NCBI GenBank assembly: GCA_037127315.1
Contig: JBBBDQ010001270.1
Coordinates: forward strand, 1,972,501 to 2,036,500
Source of the DNA: Ascarosepion bandense
Taxonomy: Eukaryota; Mollusca; Cephalopoda; Sepiida; Sepiidae
Direction of reading: 5' to 3'
DNA: 64,000 nt
Below, piece after piece: positions 22,561 to 33,454 of the stretch (positions are counted from its first letter, which is position 1; each line of letters opens with the position of its first letter). The notes below the pieces were generated by a model. The model ran no database searches and was not told where the DNA came from. It saw only the letters and a program-made list of their open reading frames with translations. The position numbers and the translations under genes are program-made.

Positions 22561-23260
22561 ATATCCCACACGTCTTAATAAGATATTCCGTTGAAGCGTG
22601 GGGATGCCTGTTCTTTGTACGTCGGGGGTCACCAGTGTAGCTGTTTAATAGTTCTTTACTTCGGCCTTGTGTCATACTTAACCAAAATCCCTACAGTTTA
22701 CAAGTTTTATATGCAGATTTATCATCAGAAGGTTTTCATTAGAAGGTTGTTTGTCGGCAGGTTGAAATTTGTGGAATTATGTGGATTAGTGTAGAAGAGT
22801 GGAATAATAAAATATACATTTTGAATGTTAAAATAGAAATTTATTATAAGAAAAGAATAACATAAGTTGTAGAAATTAATGTACAATTAGAAACATTAAG
22901 AAGTTATGAGTAGAGTTCGTACAAAATGTTCTAGTAGTAATTGTTGAGACAGATAAGGAGAAAGAGAAAGCGGACAATGTCCGAGTCGCTTGAAATTGAA
23001 AGTTACATTTTCGTGTTGTCTTTCGCTGCTCCCATCTCTGACTCTTGACTAGCGCCGAGGACATCTATAGTCTTTATAAATTTAGCTTCAAGTCCTCAAG
23101 TTGTGCAAGTTGTGCATTGGTTAAAAATCATTTTAACACTTACTTGCGAAATCTGGGCTCGACCTTTTCTTTAAGCACATGGTCAATCCTGTTTCTATTT
23201 GTGAAAACCCAGAATTTCGCACGTCATTGTGAATTTTTGTGAAAGTGAAGAAGGTTGATT
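22560..23260 (-). repeat. interspersed repeat R5 (copy 1, minus)
   Basis: Inverted relative of 30060-30775. Shared features are the gtatgacacaaggtcg block, the gaaaaccttctgatcattc-type block, a ttattattccactcttcc block and the muted aaaatgacgtgtgaaatcc region. Other partial copies lie at 50310-50560, 56650-57240 and 60000-60470. Length is about 700 bp and no protein is recognisable. Confidence 0.7.
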
Positions 23261-23735
23261 TTATTTAATTTCTTATCCGCTACACAGTTAATATATACTA
23301 TTTTACCAAACAGACGTCATAGGAAAATAAAACGTATGTGAACATAGTAAATATATGGTGTAAAGTAAAAAAGCCTAAAGAAAAAATTAACAAGACTTCG
23401 ACCGTGTCTTTAACTGAGTTAGTGTTATAATGGAACATCCCATCACACCCGACAGTTGACTCGTCCGGAAGTGATTAAGAAGTAAGCAACGAGAGACAAT
23501 TCGACTTCCGGTTTCCATTCCGTCTTGTCTTACCCGTTTATTGAACTCTCTGCTACTTGTACTTTACCGTATAATTCTGTTATTTGTTTATCTTTACGAG
23601 TTGTGTAAATCTTTCCGCTTTAAATTTACCTTGTATTTATATCGTTCACGCGAGGATTCGAAAAAAACTCACATAGAAAAATAACAATGGACGTCGAAGA
23701 TAAAAAAAAAACTCCAAAATAACAGTGACGAACAA

Positions 23736-23736
<1 letters not shown>

Positions 23737-23770
<34 letters not shown>
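23737..23770. repeat. (TAA)n microsatellite
   Basis: About eleven taa units. Confidence 0.95.
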
Positions 23771-23771
<1 letters not shown>

Positions 23772-23875
23772 GGCTATGCTGTAAGTAAGAGTTAGTTTTT
23801 ATTTTCGTCGACTTTAAAAAAAATAAAGAAGTAAAAACGTCTAATAATACGTTTTCTATCAGCTTAATGAGTCAC

Positions 23876-24435
23876 ATACACGGAGATCCGAAGGCGAATT
23901 GGCATGGCAAAGGACGCGTTCCAGAAGATGAGCAAAATACTAACACACAGGAAAATCTCAATAGAAACGAAGAAAAGAGTTCTAGACTGCTACGTGATGT
24001 CAGTTCTTCAATACGGCTGTGAATGCTGGACAATATCATCGAAAATGAGGACAAAACTGGAAGCGGCCGAAATGTGGTTCTACAGAAGGATGCTACGGAT
24101 ATCGTGAACTGAGCATACAAGCAAGGTGTTAGAAAGAATGGCAACAAAAAGGAAATTGATGCTGAGCACCAGGAAGAGACAACTGAAGTTCCTGGGACAT
24201 GCAATGAGGAAGGAGAGCCTGGAGAACCTGATACTGACTGGACAGATAGAAGGAAGGAGAGACAGAGGAAGGTAGCGGATAACATATTTGCAGGGACTGA
24301 TCAGGTGGATGACGAAACGGAGGTTGCCAGGAGCAACAGGAGCAAACATACTAAGAGCCACAAGGGATAGGGAGACGTGGAGAACCATGATCGCCTACGT
24401 CCTGAAGGGACAGGGCACATAGAAGAAGAAGAATA
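23876..24435 (+). mobile_element. RTE-like LINE 3' fragment, young
   Basis: Very close to 39105-39657. It reads RRIGMAKDAFQKMSKILTH and ETKKRVLDCYVMSVLQYGC, has a short deletion near 24110, then LERMATKRKLMLS. It ends with cacatagaagaagaagaa. 5' truncated, as is typical of LINE insertion, and nested inside the LTR-like element. Confidence 0.88.
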
Positions 24436-24514
24436 CGTTTTCTTACCAGTTGCTAGATTAGTCTATCGGTCGTGTGCACAGTTGAATTTATATATATATA
24501 TATTGTTGCAAGTT

Positions 24515-24735
24515 GAATAAATTAATATGGAGAAGTTATTGGAATTTTCTAACACTGTGTACCGCTATGTAACAACAACAAACGCAGTGTGAAGAGCAAA
24601 ATAAATCAATTCAAAAGCTAATTGAATTATTACAACAACAACAGCAAAAACAACAACAGCAGAAGCACCAGTTAGATTTACAAAAGTTGAAAACGTATAA
24701 AGACAGCGATAAAGTTTTCTTTAGAAACTATAGGG
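24515..24735 (+). pseudogene. Gln-rich coding remnant (gag-like?)
   Basis: One frame reads EEQNKSIQKLIELLQQQQQK, then KHQLDLQKLKTYKDSDKVFF: a heptad-like, Gln-rich stretch similar in style to N-terminal Gag coiled coils of LTR retrotransposons. An upstream ATG (MEKLLEFSNT) is out of frame, and the SINE at 24756 cuts the 3' side. Identity is a guess from position between LTR-like repeats. Confidence 0.4.
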
Positions 24736-24755
24736 CAGGAAGGTGTTTTGGGAGG

Positions 24756-25066
24756 ACGGTCAGTCAGTTAAGTGCCATACGTGATACACGCTTGGGCGAT
24801 CATGTCTCGAAAGAGACATGACTGACTGGGCAGAAGATTATCCCACAGTAGGTTGCCATTGCTTTCTGCGGTAGACTGGTTGCCGACCAAGGCTATAGAA
24901 CCCAATCTGTCCTGTTATTTAACCCATAACTGGAAGGAAGAGACGGATTAATACCTTTCCCATGGGTATTTGCGCGTAAGTGAATACAATGGATTCAACT
25001 GGAATTCGAACTCGGCTCCCCTGTTTCTCGTTCCGAGCCGATATCCACTGTACCACAACGCACATC
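24756..25066 (-). mobile_element. SINE family A, full length
   Basis: Minus-strand copy from the head (gtgcgttgtggtacagtgg) to the tail (cacttaactgactgac), including the hairpin (tcatgtctctttcgagacatga). It interrupts the Gln-rich remnant. Confidence 0.9.
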
Positions 25067-26240
25067 CAGGGGGGACGGTACCGTTACAAAAAGAGTCGGA
25101 AGAGTGGTTTACATAATAAAAAGAAAAAATTTACTGTAAAAGACATAAATTTAATGAGACCCCGATACATAGAAACCGTTGAAAATGATATCAATGGAAG
25201 TGTTATACGACGCTTTCCAAATTCAACCCCCACCCATTAATAGTGAAGTACTAATGGCGGTAACAACGACTTCAAAAATCGCTGATTCTTCAAAATCTGA
25301 TGGTATACCAACGCGAAATGTGAGGAGAAAAAAATGATTGGAAGAGGAAAAGAATAAACCGCCTGTGGGGTTTGATACACTGACACACACGCACGCACAC
25401 ACACACATACATGGTGATTCAGCGTTCACGTAATAACTTAGTTTCCCGCGTAAACGCATGCTAATAAAAGCGGGGAATGTCACGTGGTACGCCAGTTAGG
25501 ATTTTGTTCCGGACGAGAGCAGACATGTCTCCCTAACTCACACAAACACACGCGCACTAATTGCGGGTAGCAATTAGTGGCGCAATTTTTTTTAATTTTT
25601 CCTCTCCGACATTAACACTATGCACATTAACTTTCATTCAAACTGGACCTTACATAAAATAACTTTCTACACATAAATTCACAATTTTTCCAACCTTCGT
25701 CAGTAGAAATCCACAGACTGCCTAAGACTACTACATTCGCATGTAAGTCTCTCTCTCTCTACTCAACGCACACACAGACACAGAACTTTGTCTTCTGTCT
25801 GACTTTCTTGCCTAAACGCATACAGAGACACAGAACCTTGTTTTCTGTCTGAATAATTTCATCAAGGATGTGAACTTCGAACTCTTGACGATAATCTTAA
25901 CAATTGTTACAAACCTTTCTTTCAGCTAGAGAAAAAAACTTCATACATCTTATTTTGTTTCTACGAACAGACGAAGGGGAATAACTCTTTCCTTTTCACT
26001 TTCTTATGCATGCTCTCAACCCTATGTAATCTTTGTTAATATATTGTCTTTCTTGTTACTTTCGCCTTACTCGTTCTTTCTTATTGTCTGTTTTATTTCA
26101 CCACCCATGTTACGTCGAGTCGACTCGTAAACATAAATTAGTAAGTGGACGCTTCGTCCACTACACGCCTATCTCCAAAATCCAAAGAGAAAAAATTATT
26201 AAAAGCAAAATTCAAGGTAAGAATTTAACTCAGGAGAAGG
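25067..26240. other. internal remainder of LTR-like element, no recognised gene
   Basis: Contains (CA)n-like bits near 25380-25410 and a 40-codon piece KKFTVKDINLMRPRYIETVE without clear identity. Nothing firmer can be said. Confidence 0.4.
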
Positions 26241-26499
26241 TGTTATGATGGAACATCCCATCCCCCACAACAGTTGACTCGTCCGGAAGTGATTAAGCAA
26301 GGGGAGACGATTCGACTTCCGGTTTCCATTCCGTCTTGTCTTACCCGTTTATTGAACTCTCTGCTACTTGTCCTTTACCGTACAAATATATTCTGTTATT
26401 TCTTTACTTTTACGAGTTGTGTAAATTATTCCACTTGAAAAAATACAATAGTTCATCTCCCAAAAATTCTCCAGTGAGGTTTAAAGTTAGATTATGAGC

Positions 26500-26795
26500 A
26501 GCGTGGTGGTCCAGTGGATATCGGCTCGGAACAAGAAATCGGAGAGCCGAGTTCGAATTCCATGCATTCACTTACGCGCAAATGCCCTTGGGAAAGGTAT
26601 TAATCCGTCTCTTCCTTCCAGTTATGGGTTAAATAACAGGACAGATTGGGTTCTATAGCCTTGGTCGGCAACCAGTCTACCGCAGAAAGCAATGGCAACC
26701 TACTGCGAGATATTCTTCTGTCCAGTCAGTCATGTCTCTTTCGAGACATGATCGCCCAAGCGTGTTTCACGTATGACACTTAACTGACTGATGAG
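26500..26795 (+). mobile_element. SINE family A, nearly full length
   Basis: Head gcgtggtggtccagtggata (A box TGGTCCAGTGG), B-like gagttcgaattcc, the central blocks, perfect tail hairpin TCATGTCTC/GAGACATGA with loop TTTC (26729-26750), and cttaactgactgatga end. Confidence 0.9.
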
Positions 26796-27002
26796 CAGAT
26801 GATGTGGAATAAATACTGCTGTAAAGAAAATCTCTCACATACTATAACCTCTGCCTTACTGTCATGTAGTCGGCAACATTTCCCTGCTGGGGACAATAAA
26901 AGTTACTCATTGCATCGTCTTATTTATTAATACAATAAAACATTTCCCCTAGTGAAAAGAGGGCGTTTGACTTTCAAGGATAACTCGCGATAATGCAAAC
27001 TT

Positions 27003-27100
27003 GGTTTATTAATAGGAAGATACTAGCAGTATAGCCCGGCGTTGCTCGGGTGTAATGAAAGCTGTAAAACTAATCTGGAGCTCAGACTCAGCCTAAAGAA
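27003..27100 (+). repeat. repeat R6 head fragment
   Basis: Starts tactagcagtatagcccgg and carries the small palindrome CCCGgcgttgctCGGG, then diverges after the gagctcagactc block. Full copy at 27797-28310. Confidence 0.75.
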
Positions 27101-27140
27101 TATTTGAAATAATAAAATAACTGCGACAATTTACCAATCG

Positions 27141-27144
<4 letters not shown>

Positions 27145-27192
<48 letters not shown>
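27145..27192. repeat. (TA)n microsatellite
   Basis: Pure ta run next to a minus-strand PLE terminal repeat. Confidence 0.95.
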
Positions 27193-27195
<3 letters not shown>

Positions 27196-27330
27196 TGTGT
27201 ATATTTTGGCAGCATTTTTTCATTAATGCAGGTTTCATTGAATAATATAGACAAGTTTTGTCTATTAATTTTGTGTAGGATCCGTTCATACCGTCTGATA
27301 TACTTGATGGTGATGTCGTTAAAAGACAAC
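27193..27330 (-). mobile_element. PLE terminal repeat, inverted copy (subfamily 2)
   Basis: Minus-strand reading LSFNDITIKYIRRYERILHK then INRQNLSILFNETCINEKML, the N-terminal segment of the PLE ORF as also found at 27640-27740 (+) and 42040-42190 (-). It abuts (TA)n at its 3' end and the plus-strand PLE ORF end at 27331. Confidence 0.7.
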
Positions 27331-27332
27331 AA

Positions 27333-27422
27333 AAAATAGAAGCACTCTACATTAAACAGTTTAAACCTGGTTTGAATACAATCAATTTCGATATTTCCAA
27401 CAACGTACTCAAATGTCTGTAA
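27333..27422 (+). pseudogene. C-terminus of a Penelope-like ORF (GIY-YIG endonuclease end)
   Basis: The frame reads KIEALYIKQFKPGLNT and ends NVLKCL-stop. The EALxIKxxKPxLNT pattern is the usual end of the GIY-YIG endonuclease domain at the C-terminus of Penelope-like reverse transcriptases. Only about 29 codons remain, 5' truncated, joined directly to an inverted terminal repeat. Another trace of the same end is at 43145-43187. Confidence 0.75.
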
Positions 27423-27737
27423 TCAGACCAGGGACCACAACACCACTATTTTGTCACTGTCTTCGGCCATCCGCCACGGTAGGGATGGACTTATATTTTC
27501 AATTCAATTATCTTTATTGTTAATAGCTTAAATGTTCTATGTTTACTGTGTGTTATTATTTACTCTTTGATAATGGCTTATGTGAGCCGAAAGCTTAGAC
27601 CTGATAAAAAATTCAACAAATACTGTGATTTTTTGTTGTCTTTTAACGACATCACCATCAAGTATATCAGACGGTATGAACGGATCCTACACAAAATTAA
27701 TAGACAAAACTTGTCTATATTATTCAATGAAACCTGC

Positions 27738-27795
<58 letters not shown>
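27423..27795 (+). mobile_element. PLE 3' region and terminal repeat, then (TA)n
   Basis: Follows the ORF stop: a ~140-bp 3' region, then the hairpin-bearing motif TTGATAA-GGCTTATGTGAGCC-GAAA (27567-27592), then the LSFNDITIKYIRRYERILHK segment, ending in (TA)n from 27741. The plus-strand order matches a PLE 3' end with its pseudo-LTR. Confidence 0.7.
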
Positions 27796-27796
<1 letters not shown>

Positions 27797-27797
<1 letters not shown>

Positions 27798-28310
27798 TAG
27801 CAGTATAGCCCGGCGTTGCTCGGGTGGAATGAAAGCTGTAAAACTAATCCATGGTTCTGGAGCTCAGACTCTTTGGACGTTGGCACGAAAGATTAAAAAG
27901 CAATAGTTGTTTCCAGTTAAAGCGAAACCGTAGACTGAGAGAAAAATGAATGGATCTAAGTCAAATTTTGATTTCCTGGTATCGATACCAAATTTTCTGC
28001 ACTATTGTAAGAACTGCAATCTTGAAACTTCTGAAGATCGTTTATTATGTCTTTGTCTATGAGTGTATCAAATTTGATTAAAATCGGACCACTCCTTCTA
28101 TAACCCAGTTTTTTCGATTATCGATTTTCGATATTTATCGGGGGTACCGCGACAGAAGACCTAGCTAAGAACACTCGCAGACGCTTATTGTACAACTGTG
28201 CAAATTTTCAAGAAAATCAGTTTAGCCGTTTTGGAGTCTATAGATAACGGATACACACACATACACACACACACATATACAGACAAAGTTCCATTTATAA
28301 ATAAGTTTAG
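27797..28310 (+). repeat. interspersed repeat R6, full copy
   Basis: From tagcagtatagcccggcgtt to the (CA)-like run and tttataaataag end, with ggggtaccgcgac and ttggagtctatag blocks. A second copy (42372-43105) carries a ~200-bp insertion. Both start right after (TA)n. Non-coding, so a non-autonomous element; class unknown. Confidence 0.7.
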
Positions 28311-28434
28311 ATTATGGTGTGACAATATCAAATAAATAAAAATTAATCAAATTTTATAAACCTTTTCATATATTTTTATACATGTAATTTATTTTACTTC
28401 TATTTATATTCTAGTTATATTTGTTGTTTTCGTT

Positions 28435-28750
28435 TTAATGACGTCTAATTTCTATTTTATTTAGTAATTTATTCAATGACGTCTGATTCGTTATTTAGTA
28501 TTTAATTCACTGGCGTCTAATTCTTAATTTATTTCGTAATTTAATGAAGTATAATTCTTAATTTATTTAGTATTTTACTAAATGACGTCTGATTCTTATT
28601 TTACTTAGTATTTTATTCAATGACGTGTAATTCTTAATTTATTTAGTAATTTAATGAAGCATAATTCTTAATTTATTTCGTAATTTATTCAATGACCACT
28701 AATTCTTATAATATTTATTTATTTTTTTAGTATTTTGTTCAATGACACAG
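28435..28750. repeat. ~37-bp minisatellite
   Basis: About eight diverged units of the form tttagtaatttattcaatga plus cgtctaattctta. Confidence 0.8.
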
Positions 28751-28754
28751 TAGA

Positions 28755-28995
28755 TAAAAGCGTTGTTTTATGATATATTTTTTGTAAGTTCAATCCTGAG
28801 TTCAGGCAGTGTGTACATACACTCAGTGGAAATGGGTGAGTAATAACTGAACAGTTCTAAATAAAATAATAACTAGACGATATCCCCTTGTGAATTTGCT
28901 GACATAGGGGTTATGAGTTCAATCCTTAATCCCGGCAGTGTTTACTTGCACTCAGTGGAAACGGGTGAGTAATAGGTGAAAAATACAAAATAGGA
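28755..28995 (+). mobile_element. tRNA-like SINE fragments (family C), two in tandem
   Basis: Two related pieces (28780-28855 and 28905-28990) share gttcaatcct (B box-like), then actcagtggaaa-gggtgagt. A boxes are degraded. Confidence 0.5.
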
Positions 28996-29067
28996 AATAA
29001 AAGACATATATGAGCAGTGGAACGAGAACAATCTACTGGGTAGATTGAATAAACGATTCAGGATCAG

Positions 29068-29512
29068 CTTAAGTCACTGATGCCTCCTCAACAGGTGTTT
29101 ACTCGTGCAACCAGACTGGCAACTGGGTCCCACCCATTCACAGTCAGGTTAGCCAAATGCAGACGACAATTCTACTCCTGCAGCTTCTTCTCTCGCACTT
29201 CCCGCCTGTGGAACTCGCTCCCGTATTCTTGCTTTCCTAACGGCTACAACCTCCAGAAATTTAAATGCAAAGTCAATACTCCTCTACTAACCACTGGACT
29301 CTAGCTCTCTCCCCTCCCCTGTATAACCTTCCCTTTCTCTCCACCTATGTATCTGTCATCGCACCTGCTTTCTCAGCTTTCTGTTGTTCCTTTCTAACTA
29401 GTTTGTACTCCTCACTCTTTTCTAATTAATCTTTTTACATTTACGTAACCCCCTGTACATCAGTGGCGTTTTCCGCCTTGCTCGGGGTGAAATGATTAAA
29501 AAAAAGTTTGGA
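29068..29512 (+). mobile_element. LINE2 (Jockey/CR1-like) 3' fragment, young
   Basis: Reads PPQQVFTRATRLATGSHPFT, then SFFSRTSRLWNSLPYSCFP, then a 3' UTR ending cggggtgaaatgattaaaaa. Almost identical to 51866-52300. 5' truncated. Confidence 0.9.
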
Positions 29513-30059
29513 ATTCCATTCAGGTGACCCCGATCGATATATAGCTGAGGGATAAAGAAAACTGTCATAAATTTAACGAGCAGAAAGTCCACTCGTTCAC
29601 CTCGTCGGCTTCTTCTCTCTTGTTTACTGCTACCGACATTACATGCATTCGGTAGCCAGCGTAGGTATTACGTCCGGGGCTGATCCATCAAACGTTTTCT
29701 TCGTAAACAACGGAATGAGAATTTCTTGTTTTTTTTTCTTTGTAGCATGGAGCCAATGGCATCGGCAGAATCAAGTTTTCAGCATTTTTGATGATACTAG
29801 ACTTTTTTTTACAACTCGCTGACGCTTGTTGAAATCTTCACAGTATAAAGTATTGCTAAAATTATTGCTAACATTATTTTATCAAGATTTACAAACTCTA
29901 CGTTTCGTTAAATTTCACACACCAATCGATGAAATTTGAATTGGAAAAATATTTTTTTGAAAAAGTTCTTTGACAAAAACCCTACTTTGAGATTTAATAA
30001 TTTCTTTAATTAATTTTAATTTTATAGGAATTACTAGTAGTGTAGGAGCGGAAATTTAA
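29513..30059. other. no recognised feature
   Basis: AT-rich spacer. A block near 29590-29690 is less AT-rich but has no frame with recognisable motifs. Confidence 0.45.
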
Positions 30060-30775
30060 AAATTAAAATGAACCTTCCTCTTCACTTTTACAAAAACTTA
30101 AAATGACGTGTGAAATCCTGGTTTTTCCCCAAAAGAAAAAAGATTGACCATGTGCTTAAAGAAAAAATCGAAACCAGATTTCGCAAGTTGATGTTAAACT
30201 GATTTTCTAACCAATGGGAGCGATAAAGGGACTTAGCGATCCAATGCGAAAAATCTAATTACAATAAAAGTCTCCAATCAGTGCCAGTCAGATGGGAGCA
30301 GTGAGAGACACAACTAAAACTTCAACTTCAAGCTGACGCGGACACGTCGCACCTTGTTCTCTTTCTCCTTTTTTCTCGTGTGCTGGTTCATTTTACTTCT
30401 TCTTTGCCATCCAAAGACATTCATAACAAATAACATTAATACATACATACGTACGTACGTACGAATATACTCTTTCAACAAATTACTACTACCGACATTT
30501 GTACGAACTTTTGATACCCTTAACTTTCTCATGGAACTTTTAACTAATACCTGTTCTTGTTATTCATTTTTTAAAATAAATTTGTATCTTTACATGAAAA
30601 ATGTATATTTTATTATTCCACTCTTCCACACAAGTCCACGCACTCTAATCTGATGAAAACCTTCTGATCATTCTCCTGATGATAATACTGGATAAAACTT
30701 GGAAGATGTTTGGAGTTCGGTTAAGTATGACACAAGGTCGAATTAATAAGTATTAAACATCTCCCTACGGCTATT
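30060..30775 (+). repeat. interspersed repeat R5 (best copy)
   Basis: About 715 bp with a short tacatacgtacgtacg microsatellite in the middle (30440-30470), blocks aaaatgacgtgtgaaatcc, ctttctcgtgtgctg-type and gtatgacacaaggtcg. Inverted relative at 22560-23260. No recognisable protein. Confidence 0.72.
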
Positions 30776-30989
30776 GTAGACAATATTTTTTAAGAAAAAT
30801 TATATTTTGCTTTTTAACAGTGAATAATAAATTCTTAGCATTTCTTACTCTTGAACATGCAGCATACAACTGGCCATGCGTAAATATTTTTCTGGATCCA
30901 AATTATGACTTTTTGAAGCATTTAGTTTAGTGAATTGTTTATAGTTCTCTCAAACGCAGGCTGAACTGAAAACTAGATACATGTATATC

Positions 30990-31720
30990 GTTGCGGACTG
31001 GGTTAAGAAATGGCTAGTGAATTTCAATGCTTCCAAAACGAAGCTGCTATCTATTAGCCATCACATTCAATCGCTCCTACCCACTCCCCCATTAGCATGG
31101 ATCAGGCTAGTCTCCCTGAAAGCAAAACACTGCGTCTCCTCGGATTAACTCTCACAACAGACCTCAAGTGGAATGACTATATAGAATCCATAGTTAAATT
31201 CGCAGCTAAGAAGTTCTGTTCTCTGTGTCGGGCCATGAAGTCTTTCCCGTCTTAATCAATCCTGCGCATACACAAATCTACCATCCGCCCGTGCATTAAA
31301 TACTGCTGCCATGTCTGGTCTGGTGCTCCTGCTATCCACCTAGGAGTCCTTGACAAAATCCAAATGGAGAATCTGTTATGTGATCGATCCCGACTTAGCA
31401 GCTTAAATACAGTCATTTTCTCACCAGCTAAATGTGGCTTCCCTGTATCTCTTCTACAAATACTTTCACGGCTTCTTCTCCAATGAACTTAGCTCACTGG
31501 TATCCCCTATATATATAAATTTACTCGAGATTATCAACTAGGTCTCACCTTTTTACCTTTAATAAATTGTAAACACATATTCTACTTCATCAGCTTCTTT
31601 TCTCGCACTTCCCGCCTGTGGAATTCGCTTTCATTTACTTGCTTCCCCGACAGCTGCAATCGCCAAGAATTTAAATGTAAAGTCAATAGTCATCTCCTGT
31701 CTCACTGACTTGCATAATGT
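30990..31720 (+). mobile_element. LINE2 (Jockey/CR1-like) RT and C-terminal fragment, frameshifted
   Basis: Early part reads DWVKKWLVNFNASKTKLL, a typical Jockey-clade RT segment. Later parts give HLGVLDKIQ, DPDLAA-like, YFHGF and FFSRTSRLWNS residues in different frames. Ends near the LLS stop region without the poly-A-like tail. Confidence 0.8.
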
Positions 31721-32384
31721 TTCTCATGTTCTTTTCTCCGTCCATCTCACTCTCATTAGTATTCGCATCCTTCTCTTACCTACTTCCTGACACCCCTTAA
31801 TGAAACTTAATTTTTGTTGTGGCCTGTTAGGACCAGGAAGAAAGCAACGGATACAAGAAGGTATGTCCACCGAGTGTATTAGAATTACAGAACATATATA
31901 CAAAATAAGTGTGTTAGTGGTCAGCAAATAGAAGTGTTCTTCCGAACTGTATAGTTACACTGCGTCACGACTGTCTCTTGATTGCCTCCCCGGGAAATTA
32001 CTTTGGTTAGTATTTATTGAAAGAGGAAGAGTCTATTCTTATAAATAGGGAACTATAACACATTTCTCACTGAAAATTAACGAAAATGTACTGTACTAAG
32101 CTACACCCTAATAAAACCAACTCTACTTTAAATCCCCTTACTTGTTTGCACTTGTTCCCAAAATTTTGTTTTCATTGGTCAATGTATGGCTATTTTATAG
32201 GGTGTGACTGACAGACGAACAGAATTTTAAGTACAGAATTTTACATACAGGATGATTGAAAAGTAGGTGGTTAACGTTTGTATATCGGTTATATTATTAC
32301 AATAGTGTTCATTATTGGAGAATTAGTAATTAGCAACTGACAATAATCAACTTAAATTAGAAACTTGGTAGGCGATTTATATAA
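31721..32384. other. no recognised gene
   Basis: 31720-31800 still resembles the LINE2 3' UTR (ctcatcagtattttcatcc type). The remainder is unrecognised. Confidence 0.45.
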
Positions 32385-32539
32385 CAGCCTGGGAAATTCC
32401 ATTCTGCTATCCAGGGAAGTCTATTCTGTAGGTTCTGATTGGCTGATGATTTCAGTGTGGATATTGTGCTCAATAAATATCAGCACAATATATAGAGTCA
32501 AGAAAGGGACATTTATTATATCAAACAATAGAACTATGG

Positions 32540-32700
32540 CACATGGCCAGAGTTGGGGGGGGGTAAAACAGAGGTTGGTCAGTAGTAACTATCCTATATC
32601 TAGCTAATCAGAATCAATGCCCAAACATTCTTTACAATTTCCCATTCACCATAATGATCCATTCTTTATCACACAATCCTTCATGTACCAAAATGCCAGA
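32540..32700 (-). repeat. interspersed repeat R7 (copy 2, minus)
   Basis: Minus-strand similarity to 21830-22028 (gattagctagatataggata block). A g-run (ggggggggg) at 32552 sits within it. Confidence 0.5.
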
Positions 32701-32751
32701 TCCACTCAGGAAACCTACAAAAGAATCCCCACGTGAATAAATTTTTTTTAT

Positions 32752-32754
<3 letters not shown>

Positions 32755-32797
<43 letters not shown>
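32755..32797. repeat. (TA)n microsatellite
   Basis: Pure ta run. Confidence 0.95.
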
Positions 32798-32800
<3 letters not shown>

Positions 32801-33449
32801 TTAGGAAAATATATAAAATTTATGCATGAAATGTAAAGAGGGCTACATGAAAAAAAAGAAAAAAAGAAAAAAGAAATAAATCCCAAAACAGAATTTTTAA
32901 TTTAAAATACAAAATAAATCAATTAATTTAGTTACAGTCCTGTTTATTTTTGTCTGGCAACTGAACGCTAGTTGGAAACATCATTGCGAAGGTGAGTCTC
33001 ACACTCTTAATTGTTCAATTGCAACTTTGGTATTTGTGCTGCATTTTTAAAAATTTAATAAACTAAATTTGAATTTTATTACTAAATTTAAATTTTATAA
33101 CGAAATTTATCTAAAATAAACTAATACACAAAGAGACTTGTGTAAAAATGTTTGACGAAGCATGAGGGGTATTCTTCAAAGTTGTGTAATGGTTGATGGA
33201 CATGCATTGATAAAATTTAAGCGCTTTTGTGTTATTGCACAAAATTAAATTTAATTCTCAATGTAATAATTGTATTTGTGAATATAATTGTATATATAAT
33301 CTCAAAATAGATAGTTTCATTTGCTGTCGGCATACTTTTGGTTCACACTCGATAATACAAGCGGATTTATTCTGAACAAGAACAGAACGGCTGAAAGGTC
33401 GTGATAACAACAACAGCAATGACAATGATGGTTTGAATATAAATAGTGT
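32798..33449. other. no recognised feature
   Basis: AT-rich sequence without recognisable genes or repeats. Confidence 0.45.
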
Positions 33450-33454
33450 AAATA

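Larger units (their letters stand above)
23423..26434 (+). mobile_element. LTR-retrotransposon-like element with nested insertions
   Basis: Two direct repeats, 23423-23618 and 26241-26434 (~195 bp each), both start TGTTATxATGGAACATCCC and share ttccggtttccattccgtct. Between them are a Gln-rich coding remnant (24515-24735), an RTE-like LINE (23876-24435) and a SINE A (24756-25066). The short internal part and lack of pol suggest a badly eroded element. The LTR ends are not clean TG..CA, so the class is uncertain. Confidence 0.5.

Noticed and set aside
22876..23064. Ser/Thr-rich small frame as a gene
   Set aside because: Lies within repeat R5, which has several non-coding relatives with different frames.
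27560..27600. Fully formed hammerhead ribozyme in the Penelope terminal repeats
   Set aside because: Only stem II and parts of the core are visible; first core box reads TTGATAA here and no stem III or cleavage site was found. Kept as a half-core observation only.
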